Under the pieces are notes generated by a model, which was not told the origin of the DNA, did no database searches, and was given only the letters and a program-made list of their open reading frames with translations. A stretch of 64,000 nucleotides of DNA from assembly GCA_038207425.1 (NCBI GenBank), contig JBBQZU010000016.1, positions 1 to 64,000 of the forward strand. Direction: 5' to 3'. The position numbers and the translations under genes were made by a program. Every line of letters begins with the position of its first letter. Within the stretch, counting starts at the first letter, position 1. Source of the stretch: JBBQZU01 sp038207425 (lineage in GTDB: Bacteria > Bacteroidota > Bacteroidia > Flavobacteriales_D > Cryomorphaceae). Positions 35,504 to 43,985 of the stretch are shown piece by piece.

Positions 35504-36298
35504 ATGAGCGAACCAATGAAAGTACCCACAATGGCCGAAATGCTCGCAGCAGGCGAAGTACCCGAAGTGCTCTTCTGGGTGGGCTGCGCCGGCAGCTTTG
35601 ACGATAGGGCAAAAAAAATTACCAAAGCGATTGTGAAAATTTTGAACAAAGCCGAAGTGTCATTTGCCGTGCTGGGCGCTGAAGAAAGTTGCACAGGAGA
35701 CCCAGCCAAGCGCGCAGGCAACGAATTTCTATTCCAGATGCAGGCCATGATGAACATACAAGTACTCAATGGCTACGAAGTGAAAAAAATTGTAACGGGC
35801 TGTCCCCACTGCTTCAACACACTCAAAAACGAATACCCTGCACTCGGCGGGAATTATGAAGTATTGCACCATACCCAGTTTATTCAGGGACTCATTAACG
35901 AAGGCAAGTTGCTGATAGAAGGCGGCAGTGCTTTCAAAGGCAAAAGAATCACCTTTCACGATCCCTGCTACCTGGGCCGCGGAAATGGTGAGTATGAAGC
36001 GCCCCGCGCCCTGCTTGAAAAGCTCGATGCCGAACTGGTAGAAATGCGCCGCTGCAAAACCAAAGGCCTCTGCTGTGGTGCCGGTGGAGCACAAATGTTT
36101 AAGGAAGCCGAGCACGGCAATAAAGAAATAAATGTGGAGCGTACCGAAGAAGCACTCGAAAACAAACCGCAAATAATCGCCACAGGCTGCCCCTTCTGCA
36201 ATACCATGATGACCGACGGGGTAAAGAATTTCAACAAAGAACACGAAACCCGCGTGCTCGATGTAGCCGAACTTATAGCACAAGCTGCCGACCTATGA
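35504..36298 (+). CDS. CCG-domain iron-sulfur protein (HdrB/LutA-like)
   Basis: A 264-residue soluble protein with two CCG-type cysteine domains: GCAGSFDDRA and CTGDPAKRAGNE in the first half, then DPCYLGRGNGEYEAPR and GLCCGAGGAQMFKE in the second, plus a closing ATGCPFCNTMM. Such domains hold non-cubane or [4Fe-4S] clusters in heterodisulfide-reductase-like and lactate-oxidation complexes. Paired with the dicluster membrane protein upstream, it likely forms one electron-transfer complex. No FAD-linked dehydrogenase is adjacent. The next gene overlaps its stop. Confidence 0.87.
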   Translation: MSEPMKVPTMAEMLAAGEVPEVLFWVGCAGSFDDRAKKITKAIVKILNKAEVSFAVLGAEESCTGDPAKRAGNEFLFQMQAMMNIQVLNGYEVKKIVTGCPHCFNTLKNEYPALGGNYEVLHHTQFIQGLINEGKLLIEGGSAFKGKRITFHDPCYLGRGNGEYEAPRALLEKLDAELVEMRRCKTKGLCCGAGGAQMFKEAEHGNKEINVERTEEALENKPQIIATGCPFCNTMMTDGVKNFNKEHETRVLDVAELIAQAADL

Positions 36299-36804
36299 TG
36301 CCACATTCCGCCATACAGAAACCCGACCTGCCCACCCATATGCACCCCACGGCGCGGGTATGGGTGTATCAAAGCAGCCGCGTCTTTACCAACGAAGAGC
36401 TCGCGTGGCTGCATACTGCCTGCGACACTTTCGTGAAAAACTGGAAAGCCCACAGCACAGAGCTGCTCACCGACTACCGTATTTTGTACAACCGATTTAT
36501 ATGTCTTTTTGTGGACGAAAGCCGTCATGGTGCATCAGGTTGCAGCATTGATGGCTCAGTGCGGTTTATATTAAGCGCAGAGCAGAAGCTCGGCATATCG
36601 CTTACCAACCGCATGGAAGTGGCCACCCTTTCGGGAAATGAAGTGACAACCTTTAACCTGCACGACATCTCCAAACTGATCAAAGAAGGAAGTATTACCT
36701 CTGAAACGATGGTATTCGACAACCTTGTGGCAAATCTGCAAGACATGCAAGGCCGATGGATACTGCCCATCAGCGAAAGCTGGCATCGGCAAATGATCAG
36801 GTAG
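36295..36804 (+). CDS. Conserved protein of unknown function
   Basis: A 169-residue soluble protein starting at one of two tandem ATGs and overlapping the previous stop by 4 nt. It contains VWVYQSSRVFTNEELAWLH and CDTFVKNWKAHSTELLTDY, followed by FICLFVDESRHGASGCSIDGS and a C-terminal WILPISESWHRQ. Bacteroidota homologues are sometimes labelled ABC transporter ATPase, but no Walker motif is visible, so that label is not justified here. Tight coupling to the iron-sulfur pair is the only functional hint. Confidence 0.8.
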   Translation: MMPHSAIQKPDLPTHMHPTARVWVYQSSRVFTNEELAWLHTACDTFVKNWKAHSTELLTDYRILYNRFICLFVDESRHGASGCSIDGSVRFILSAEQKLGISLTNRMEVATLSGNEVTTFNLHDISKLIKEGSITSETMVFDNLVANLQDMQGRWILPISESWHRQMIR

Positions 36805-36811
36805 AGGTGGT

Positions 36812-37489
36812 TTATTTTATTTGAGTCGCATCCCTCACCAGGATTTTGCCCCGCTCGAAATATATCTGATTTTCTTCTCTGAGTTTATTGAGTACTTCAC
36901 TCACTGTTTGGCGCGAAGTACCCGTAAGTTTCGCAATATCACTGTGGGTCAGACGCGTTTTTATCAGCGTTTCAGTGCCAATGGGCTTGCCCTTATAGGC
37001 TGCAGCGTCTTTCAGAAATTCTACTACACGGGTGCGCGCATCCCTAAAAGTCAGTAATTCAATTTTTCGCTCAAGCCGCACCAGCCGAAGGCCCATCCAC
37101 TTGATGATGCGCATACTCATATCGGCTTCAGTATGCATGAGGTTCATTACCTCATCCATATGAATCTGACAAAGAGCGGTATCGTTGTCCATGCTTTCGG
37201 CAAAGTCGCGCCTGATATCTTCACCGGCTAGTGCCAACTCGCCGAATACTTCACCCTCACTAAGAATTGCCTTGGTTACTTCTTCGCCTGTATCGAGATG
37301 CCGACCTATGCGCACCCTTCCGCTGAGGATAATGTAAATATAGCGAGCCGGGTCATCTTTAAGATAAATCAGATCTCCTACCTTGTAAGTACGGGGCTTT
37401 GTAAGCGCTTCACTTTCCTTAGACTTCAGCGGACAGAGCCTTCCAAAAAGGTTTATGCCCTCCAGATACCACATTGCGTGCGTGTTCAT
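36812..37489 (-). CDS. Crp/Fnr-family transcriptional regulator
   Basis: A 225-residue regulator with a cNMP-binding-type domain (about residues 25-140; GDLIYLKDDPARYIYIILSGRV and EGEVFGELALAGED) and a C-terminal winged helix (LTHSDIAKLTGTSRQTVSEVLNKLREE, about 175-205). The HTH is close to classical Crp. The phosphate-binding cassette GEL-x-L is present, so cAMP or another ligand is possible. No N-terminal cysteine cluster appears, unlike the regulator at 19604-20317. It converges with the upstream unknown gene and has no evident operon partner. Confidence 0.9.
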   Translation of the reverse strand: MNTHAMWYLEGINLFGRLCPLKSKESEALTKPRTYKVGDLIYLKDDPARYIYIILSGRVRIGRHLDTGEEVTKAILSEGEVFGELALAGEDIRRDFAESMDNDTALCQIHMDEVMNLMHTEADMSMRIIKWMGLRLVRLERKIELLTFRDARTRVVEFLKDAAAYKGKPIGTETLIKTRLTHSDIAKLTGTSRQTVSEVLNKLREENQIYFERGKILVRDATQIK

Positions 37490-37651
37490 AGGGCGTAAAA
37501 ATACATAATAGCACGGCTGATTCTTATCCAGTGTTCGAAATCATCTGAACCAATATTTATCCCTGCTTCAGCAGAATTATGCCGCGCTCATTTACCAACA
37601 ACGGCCCCAGCGCAGATAATTCATGAAAAAAAATGCTTTGGAGAACTGGTG

Positions 37652-38281
37652 TTAAAATGTAACCGGCCAGTAAAATGAATCTCTTATCAACAGCAGGGCC
37701 AGGCCTACCACAGCCCCGGATACAACGAGAATCCAGTCGCGGTTCTTAAAACGAAATAACTGAAAAGCCATAATAGATGCAAGAAGTACAATGACAACAA
37801 TACCAATTTGCCCAACAATAGAACCTGCGCAAAAAGGGAGCAAAGGAGTGAAAAGATCGCCGCCCACTGCAGTGACTTTGCTTAGATAATTGCTTAGACC
37901 GAGCCCGTGAATCAACCCGAAAAACGCAGCGAAGATGTAAGGCCAAAACATCTGCGCGGGCCTCTTGCCGCGGGCTATGTTGGTGGCAGCGGTAAATAGT
38001 ATGGTGAGTGGCACCATCAAACCTACCAACCTGGGATCAATCTTAAATACACCAGTACCGGCAAGTATTATGGTAGTGATAAATCCGGCGGTAAATACCA
38101 GAACAAGAATCAGAATTTGCTTCAGATCGGTAAGCTGATACACCGCAATAAGAGCGATGATAAAAAGCATGTGAGCGTTGGCATCAAGATTCAATATATG
38201 CCATAAGCCATATTCGAAATAGGTAGAGAAACTATCCAAGATTTTGATTTTAGCCAAAGGTGGGAGAGATACAGTATTCAT
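37652..38281 (-). CDS. HupE/UreJ-family membrane protein
   Basis: A 209-residue protein with six or seven hydrophobic segments. The N-terminal GLWHILNLDANAHMLFIIALI resembles the HupE/UreJ signature H-x-x-x-G-x-DH-x-LF-x-x, though in degenerate form, and FFGLIHGLGLSNYL carries a second conserved His. Family members are proposed nickel or cobalt permeases or metallohydrolase accessory proteins. No hydrogenase or urease gene is in the window, so the substrate is open. It is monocistronic, 162 bp after the regulator on the same strand. Confidence 0.8.
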   Translation of the reverse strand: MNTVSLPPLAKIKILDSFSTYFEYGLWHILNLDANAHMLFIIALIAVYQLTDLKQILILVLVFTAGFITTIILAGTGVFKIDPRLVGLMVPLTILFTAATNIARGKRPAQMFWPYIFAAFFGLIHGLGLSNYLSKVTAVGGDLFTPLLPFCAGSIVGQIGIVVIVLLASIMAFQLFRFKNRDWILVVSGAVVGLALLLIRDSFYWPVTF

Positions 38282-38685
38282 TTTGCCATGGCAAGAAATA
38301 GTTTTTCACCGTGAGATGCTGATAGGTTTGGGCGAGGGTAATGGGTCTTGGCCAAGCAAGCCCTGACAGTGGCTCTAAGCAGCCCTTGATGAAATAGCCC
38401 CGGCGGTGGCTGGAAGACGGTGATTGGTTTTTTATGATTGTTTTTTAGTTTCAAATCTCACGAACTCGAAGCGCGACCTTCGTTAAGAAATATCAGCTCA
38501 TCGTGCATACATTCTCTCTACCCGAAAAATCCACCAAAAAACCAATAACTAAAAACCAAAATCAACGAAGCCTTCGGGTAGCAGGTTAATTCGAAGTCAG
38601 GTCTCGTCTATCAACAAATCCATTCAACAAGCAGCTCCGCAGCTTTAAAAATGCCTTGGAGCAAAGCATAGAACATGTGATAACC
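38282..38685. other. Gene-free intergenic region with nested inverted repeats
   Basis: No coding frame is supported. Two inverted repeats interleave: ATTGGTTTTTT (38423-38433) with AAAAAACCAAT (38536-38546), and CTACCCGAA (38518-38526) with TTCGGGTAG (38573-38581). They could not both form at once. They may be part of an RNA leader, a degenerate small transposable element or a chance feature of AT-rich DNA. Confidence 0.4.
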
Positions 38686-38877
38686 CTAAAATGAAAAACC
38701 AAGAATAACCATGGGGTATTTATTACTTCCAGATAATACAAGATGGCAATAATGTAAGCCAAGGTAAGCTAGTAGTAACACATTGAAGGCACCAGTTCGA
38801 TTCAAAAAACCGCTAAAAAAATACTTTATTGCAGGATTTGAGAATGGTTTCAAACTAATTCCGATCAAAAAAATCAC
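38686..38877 (-). CDS. Possible small membrane protein coupled to mazG
   Basis: A 63-codon frame beginning with GTG that overlaps the mazG stop as GTGA, a coupling pattern common in this window. The product has an N-terminal hydrophobic stretch, the segment NPAIKYFFSGFLNRTGAFN, then a second hydrophobic stretch (VLLLAYLGLHYCHLVL), so two membrane helices are plausible. No family was recognised. It may be a chance frame; codon pattern is not strongly informative at this size. Confidence 0.3.
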   Translation of the reverse strand: MIFLIGISLKPFSNPAIKYFFSGFLNRTGAFNVLLLAYLGLHYCHLVLSGSNKYPMVILGFSF

Positions 38878-39638
38878 AAAACCGTCTTGGCGTGGTTCCA
38901 GTAAACGTCCATTTCTTCGAGGGTCATTTCGCCCAGTTTGCGGCCATCTTTTGCACTTTCTATTTCAAGGTATTGAAACCGCTTTATAAACTTGCGGTTG
39001 GTGCGCTCAAGGGCATCATCGGGATTCACTCCAATAAAACGGGCGTAGTTGATCAGTGAAAAAAGTACATCGCCAAATTCATCTTCAATCTTATCGCTAC
39101 CAGCGTCTACTTCAGCTTTCAACTCGCCGATCTCCTCCTGAACTTTTTCCCATACCTGACCTGCATTGTCCCAGTCAAAACCCACCCCACGGGCCTTGTC
39201 CTGTATGCGGCCTGCCTTCACAAGCGAAGGCAGCGAACGCGGCACTCCTTCAAGCACCGATTTATTGCCTTCTTTAAGTTTAAGTTTCTCCCAGTTTGAC
39301 TTCACTTCTTCCTCATCAGCCACTACCACATCGCCATATATATGCGGGTGGCGGCTTATTAGCTTGTCGCAAACGGAGTGCAGTACATCGGCCACATCAA
39401 AAGCACCCTTCTCACTGCCTATCTTGCTGTAAAATACGATGTGCAGCATCAAGTCACCGAGTTCTTTTTTGATCTCGGTCATATCGGCTTCAATGATGGC
39501 ATCAGAGAGTTCATACATCTCTTCGATGCTCAGGTGGCGCAGCGATTCCATGGTTTGCTTACGGTCCCAGGGGCATTTTTCGCGGAGCTCATCCATGATG
39601 GTTAGCAGTCGTTCAAAGGCTTGCAATTTCTCGTTCAT
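38874..39638 (-). CDS. mazG: Nucleoside triphosphate pyrophosphohydrolase MazG
   Basis: Hydrolyses (d)NTPs to monophosphates and pyrophosphate, clearing non-canonical nucleotides. The ATG at 39638 (MNEKLQAFERLLTIM) fits the family; the longer frame adds 19 residues unlike it. The diagnostic LREKCPWDRKQTMESLRHLSIEEMYEL is at residues 17-43, with metal-binding EExxE-type helices in each half and a second domain near GVGFDWDNAGQVWEKV. At 254 residues it is full-length two-domain MazG. It is divergent from the PagL-like gene. Confidence 0.95.
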   Translation of the reverse strand: MNEKLQAFERLLTIMDELREKCPWDRKQTMESLRHLSIEEMYELSDAIIEADMTEIKKELGDLMLHIVFYSKIGSEKGAFDVADVLHSVCDKLISRHPHIYGDVVVADEEEVKSNWEKLKLKEGNKSVLEGVPRSLPSLVKAGRIQDKARGVGFDWDNAGQVWEKVQEEIGELKAEVDAGSDKIEDEFGDVLFSLINYARFIGVNPDDALERTNRKFIKRFQYLEIESAKDGRKLGEMTLEEMDVYWNHAKTVL

Positions 39639-39719
39639 AGGTGTTATGTTCTTGTAGCCAAAGGTACATATTTGGGATACCAAGGTGGGGGGCAATTTAC
39701 TGCATTAGCCTTTCGGCAA

Positions 39720-40805
39720 ATGACTATTTTCGCAGTTGTGAAAAAGTTGGCAGTACTGGGTATTCTATTTTTTTCCCACTTGATAGTGAAGGGTCAGGAG
39801 CTATATGGTCCCTGGCATGTGAGCGCTGGAGTAGGCGGTGGCTTCATCATACCGCACCACCCCGACATGAAATACCTCGTTGAGGGACACGTGCTGGCCG
39901 CTACGGTCAACATGTATAAAGTTACCGACGGGCGCCGCGACTGGCACCATTATTTCAACTTCCCATCGTGGGGTTTGAGCTTCAATGCCTTCAACCTGCG
40001 AAGCGATGATATAGGTGCCGGATTCTCAGCTTTGATATTCTTAGATGCTCCTTTGAATCCCAAAAGGTCCGTAGGACTCAAAATGGGCATCGGGGCTGCT
40101 TACATCAACAAACCCTTTGACCTTGACGACAACTTTCACAATACCGCCATTGGCTCACACATCAACGCCGCCATCGTACTCGAAGGGTATGTGAGTGTGC
40201 CGCTGAGCAGAAAGTTCTTCATGAGGCCGGGCATTGCGCTGCACCACGTTTCGAATGGGGCATTTCAGATGCCCAATTCCGGAATCAATATGCCATTTCT
40301 AAAACTAACGGTATGCTATCTCGGTTCAAAAGCCGGTAGGCCGGAGCGCCTCAATCCCGAATTTGTAAAACCACCCAATCAGCTTCTTTTGGGTACAACC
40401 TTCGGAGCCAAGGAAATACTGCCCATCGGAGGGCCGCTATATCCTGTAGTAAATGTTTTTGCCATCTGGAAAAAACGGTTCTCGCCCAAGTCATCATACG
40501 GGGCTGAAGGCGGCATAAACTACAACCAAAGCCTGAGCTTTCGCGAAGAAAGCACGAATGATGACCGATACTACGATCTTAGAGCGTACATCGCCGGTAT
40601 GTGGCAACTGCATTTTGAACCTTTTGGCATACGCCTGCAGGCGGGCACCTATCTGTTCCCTGCATTTGCGAGCGATGGAAGTGTATTTTTCAGATACCAC
40701 CTCATCTATGAATTGCCGCGTATAGAGTTTATTGCCGGATTAAAATCGCATTTTGCGAAAGCTGACAATATAGAAGTAGGCGCTGCCTACCGCTTAAAGA
40801 AATGA
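39720..40805 (+). CDS. PagL-like lipid A deacylase (acyloxyacyl hydrolase family)
   Basis: Outer-membrane beta-barrel expected to remove an acyl chain from lipid A. The ATG at 39720 gives a signal peptide (KKLAVLGILFFSHLIVKGQ); a GTG at 39738 is an alternative. The active-site region HHVSNGAFQMPNSGIN (about residues 178-193) matches the family H-x-S-N motif with a downstream Asn. Alternating strand patterns fill the rest. About 361 residues is longer than Pseudomonas PagL (about 150 mature) but usual for Bacteroidota relatives. It overlaps the GIN-domain lipoprotein gene by 4 nt. Confidence 0.78.
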   Translation: MTIFAVVKKLAVLGILFFSHLIVKGQELYGPWHVSAGVGGGFIIPHHPDMKYLVEGHVLAATVNMYKVTDGRRDWHHYFNFPSWGLSFNAFNLRSDDIGAGFSALIFLDAPLNPKRSVGLKMGIGAAYINKPFDLDDNFHNTAIGSHINAAIVLEGYVSVPLSRKFFMRPGIALHHVSNGAFQMPNSGINMPFLKLTVCYLGSKAGRPERLNPEFVKPPNQLLLGTTFGAKEILPIGGPLYPVVNVFAIWKKRFSPKSSYGAEGGINYNQSLSFREESTNDDRYYDLRAYIAGMWQLHFEPFGIRLQAGTYLFPAFASDGSVFFRYHLIYELPRIEFIAGLKSHFAKADNIEVGAAYRLKK

Positions 40806-41536
40806 AGAATACAGCCTGGTTCATATTGTCGCTTCTCTTGCTCAGCTCATGCGAGAAGGATAACCGCTGGGACTGTGTAAAGTCGCTGGGCGATAATAAA
40901 ACCGAAGTGCGCTCTCTGCCCCCATTTACAGCATTGTATACCGATGATAAAATTGACATTACCTACCGGTACGCTGAAGACTTTGCCGCCGAGGTAACCT
41001 TCGGTGAAAACATATTGCCGCATATAGAAACCGTAGTGCGAAATGGTGCGCTCTACATTACCAACAACGCCCGCTGCAACTGGGTGCGCGACCTTTCGGT
41101 AAAACCGTTGATAATATTATACGCCCCCACCTTCAGCTATATGGAAAACCGCGGCACGGGCCATATCACCTTTGAAGATACTTTGCATGCAGAGACCTTT
41201 CTATATGAAGAATGGCAGGCAAACGGTGAAGTGCAACTACTGCTCAAAACCACAGCTTCGGCGAGCATATTTAAGCACACCGGAAGCACTGCGCTCAACG
41301 TATGCGGAATTGCCGCGCAGGCAAGCATCTACAACGCCAGCACAGGAAAACTCAATGCCACCTGCCTTCAATCAAATTACGTGGAGTGCAACAACAGCTC
41401 TATTCAGGATTTGCAGGTATACAGCAGCGGGTATCTCTTTGCAATTATCTATGAGCGCGGCAATGTACTTTATTCAGGCAATCCCACGCAGATTGAGCAG
41501 GTGCTGGTAGGGACGGGAAGGGTTAAGCCTGTATGA
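40802..41536 (+). CDS. GIN-domain (DUF2807) lipoprotein
   Basis: The N-terminus carries a lipoprotein signal (FILSLLLLSSC, lipobox Cys at residue 17). The 244-residue protein fits the putative auto-transporter adhesin head GIN domain: VRSLPPFTALYTDDKIDITYR at the start, then beta-helical repeats with alternating hydrophobics (SASIFKHTGSTALNV, QASIYNASTGKLNA). Function in the family is unknown; cell-surface location is inferred from the lipobox. It is coupled to the PagL-like gene by ATGA. Confidence 0.82.
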   Translation: MKNTAWFILSLLLLSSCEKDNRWDCVKSLGDNKTEVRSLPPFTALYTDDKIDITYRYAEDFAAEVTFGENILPHIETVVRNGALYITNNARCNWVRDLSVKPLIILYAPTFSYMENRGTGHITFEDTLHAETFLYEEWQANGEVQLLLKTTASASIFKHTGSTALNVCGIAAQASIYNASTGKLNATCLQSNYVECNNSSIQDLQVYSSGYLFAIIYERGNVLYSGNPTQIEQVLVGTGRVKPV

Positions 41537-41642
41537 TGAGTCTGGCGATGTAAAATATAATACTAAATGTAAAGCTTTAACATTAAAGACTGAATGCAGA
41601 AAGCGATGAGGAGAATGATTCTAATAGGCTTGGCACCCGTTT

Positions 41643-43001
41643 TTGTTGTGTCAATTTCCTTTTGGACAGACCAAACAGAATTTCAATTGGCAATTTGCCG
41701 CGACAGGCGCGGCATTGAACTTTGATAACTGCACCACGACCGTTTTAAATAATTCCATCGGTAGCGGCTTTGAAGGTCAATCTTCTATTTCGGATTCCAC
41801 TACGGGAGCGCTTTTGTTTTACACAGATGGATTCGATATTCACAATGCTACTTCTGGATTCATACAAAATGGAAACGCTACAGGTCTGGGCACTACCATG
41901 CCGCAAACCACCATTGTTAAAAGGCCTGTTAGCGACACACTTTTCTACTTGTTTACTCCCGATGTACAGGCCGGATTGGCTATTAACACAAACTATCCGG
42001 ATGCCTACGGGGTAAACTTTGCGGTGGTCGACATGTCTTTGGATGGCGGATTGGGTGCGGTAACGTCAAAATTCAATGCATTAAAAGCGCCAGGCAATTG
42101 CGAAATGCTTACCGCTGTATGTCATTCCAATAGAGAAGATGTATGGCTTATTGGACACGAGTACGGCAACAACAACTTTTTTGCATTTTTGATTACCAGC
42201 TCCGGTATCAATACTACTCCGATCATCACACCTGCGGGTCCAACTGTTTTTACCTTTCAGGATGGGGTGTACGCTGACTCAAATTATGACGCAATCGGAG
42301 AATTAAAAGCGTCTCCAAATGGAAGCAAACTCGCATTTACGACATTCTACAACGGATTTACCTGCTTGGTTGATTTTGACAATTCAACAGGAATTATTTC
42401 CAATCCGCTTACGCTCGCGCTTGAAGGCGGAGGTTATGGAGCGTCCTTTTCACCCGATAATTCGAAATTATACACCGCAGGAGTTGATACTTCTGTTACA
42501 AGCGTTTCTTTTGTCACGAACGGATCAATTTATCAATTCAACATCAGTTCGAATAATCAGGCAACCATCCAAGATTCAAGAGCAACCATTTACTCGGATA
42601 CAGGCGGATTCAGAAGTCTGAAACTTGGACCGGATGGGAAAATTTACGTTGCCAGAACCACTACCAATGCAAACCTTTCGGGTTTGGGAGCATCCTACCT
42701 GGGTTTAATCAACGAACCCAACAACATCGAATTTTCTTGCAATTACGTTCACGACGGGGTTTTTAGAGGGCCTCAAGGCAGGTGGGGGCTAAACAATGCG
42801 ATCGAAAATGCATTCAATTGCAATGATTTCCAGCTCTCACCGCGACCTGATGTGACGGTATGCCCCGGCACCACGGTGACCATAGAAGCGGGTGAAGGCC
42901 AGCAAAGCTACCTGTGGAACACCGGCGAAACGAGCAGTGGCATCATGGTAAATCAACCCGGCACGTATTGGGTTACCATCACCACCACCCCACCACACTG
43001 A
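41643..43001 (+). CDS. Secreted CHU_C-type surface protein, 5' part of a frameshifted gene
   Basis: This frame encodes WD/beta-propeller-like repeats (ELKASPNGSKLAFTTF, GASFSPDNSKLYTAGV, SLKLGPDGKIYVART) and ends in VTVCPGTTVTIEAGEGQQSY. It has no ATG or signal of its own. The ATG at 41594 opens a different frame encoding MRRMILIGLAPV; removing one T from the T5 run 41640-41644 joins it to LLCQFPFGQTKQNF, giving a complete signal peptide. The frame stops at 42999-43001 just after a C4 run (42988-42991); one more C would continue it in the next entry. The whole gene is therefore about 41594-43960. Confidence 0.75.
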   Translation: MLCQFPFGQTKQNFNWQFAATGAALNFDNCTTTVLNNSIGSGFEGQSSISDSTTGALLFYTDGFDIHNATSGFIQNGNATGLGTTMPQTTIVKRPVSDTLFYLFTPDVQAGLAINTNYPDAYGVNFAVVDMSLDGGLGAVTSKFNALKAPGNCEMLTAVCHSNREDVWLIGHEYGNNNFFAFLITSSGINTTPIITPAGPTVFTFQDGVYADSNYDAIGELKASPNGSKLAFTTFYNGFTCLVDFDNSTGIISNPLTLALEGGGYGASFSPDNSKLYTAGVDTSVTSVSFVTNGSIYQFNISSNNQATIQDSRATIYSDTGGFRSLKLGPDGKIYVARTTTNANLSGLGASYLGLINEPNNIEFSCNYVHDGVFRGPQGRWGLNNAIENAFNCNDFQLSPRPDVTVCPGTTVTIEAGEGQQSYLWNTGETSSGIMVNQPGTYWVTITTTPPH

Positions 43002-43960
43002 GCGATACCATCTTAGTGAGCAACTTCACTCCCGCCGGAATAGCCATAAGCGGCCTGCTGAGCGCATGCGGAGGAAACACTACTCTGCTCACCGCCACCG
43101 GTGGGCTGAGCGACTATCAGTGGAGTAATGCGGCTACTACCCTTTCGGTAAATGCCGATGCCGGTGTATGGTGGGTTACGGCTACCGATGCCAATGGCTG
43201 CCAAAACGCCGACACGGTTACTGTGGTGCAAACACCCTTGCCCTTCGTGGCCATAACAGGTCCTCTAGGAGTATGCATTGGCAACACTGCCACGCTCACT
43301 GCTACCCCGTGGCTTGCTTCGTACACATGGTCGCAGGGCGGCAACCAATCTACCATCACCGCAGGAGCGGGCAGTTACAGTGTATTGGTAAGCGATAGCC
43401 TGGGCTGCACTGCCACAGCGCAGTTTTTCCTTGCTCCAATCCTTACCACAGCCGCCATAGAAGTAAGCCCCAACCCCGTGTACGGCACCGGCCTGCCAGT
43501 GCAATTTCAAAGCACATTCACCGCCGCTTCAGATACCCTGCCGCTGTTGCTCTGGCAGTGGAATTTTGGCGATGGTAACAGCAGCACCCTTGAGAACCCG
43601 GCACATAGCTTTTACAGTGAAGGCACCTATCAGGCACGACTCACTGTTACTGATGCGCCCGGCTGCACCAGCAACGCTGCCATTGCCGTAGAAGTAATAG
43701 GCAACATAGCCATACCCAGCGTGATTACCCCAAACGGAGATAACCAAAACGACATTTTCTGGATTCAGAACTTAGATCGTTACCCTCCTGCCGCACTTAC
43801 CATCTACAACCGTTGGGGCAGAGAAGCATACCAATCGCAGGCATATGAAAATAAATGGGCACCTAACGAGCCGGTTGATGGCGTATACTTCTACATTCTC
43901 AGGCTTCATGATGGGCGTACTTTTACTGGCAATCGCACATCATTAGATGCGGGGCGGTAG
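42914..43960 (+). CDS. Secreted CHU_C-type surface protein, 3' part of a frameshifted gene
   Basis: Meaningful coding begins near 42989, after the C-run frameshift, with PTTLSDTILVSNFTP. It contains Ig-like repeats (CGGNTTLLTATGGLSDYQWS; CIGNTATLTATPWLASYTWS), a PKD domain (WQWNFGDGNSSTLENPAHSFYSEGTY) and a C-terminal gliding-motility-associated domain (VITPNGDNQNDIFWI, LTIYNRWGREAYQS, DGVYFYILRLHDG). That terminal domain is the type B sorting signal for the type IX secretion system. Together with the 5' part it would be an approximately 790-residue surface protein. The upstream GTG at 42914 is only the edge of the open frame. Confidence 0.75.
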   Translation: MEHRRNEQWHHGKSTRHVLGYHHHHPTTLSDTILVSNFTPAGIAISGLLSACGGNTTLLTATGGLSDYQWSNAATTLSVNADAGVWWVTATDANGCQNADTVTVVQTPLPFVAITGPLGVCIGNTATLTATPWLASYTWSQGGNQSTITAGAGSYSVLVSDSLGCTATAQFFLAPILTTAAIEVSPNPVYGTGLPVQFQSTFTAASDTLPLLLWQWNFGDGNSSTLENPAHSFYSEGTYQARLTVTDAPGCTSNAAIAVEVIGNIAIPSVITPNGDNQNDIFWIQNLDRYPPAALTIYNRWGREAYQSQAYENKWAPNEPVDGVYFYILRLHDGRTFTGNRTSLDAGR

Positions 43961-43985
43961 CCAATCTGATATTTCCCATCCCGCC

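Noticed and set aside
36295..36804. ABC transporter ATPase label
   Set aside because: No Walker A, signature or Walker B motif in the 169 residues.
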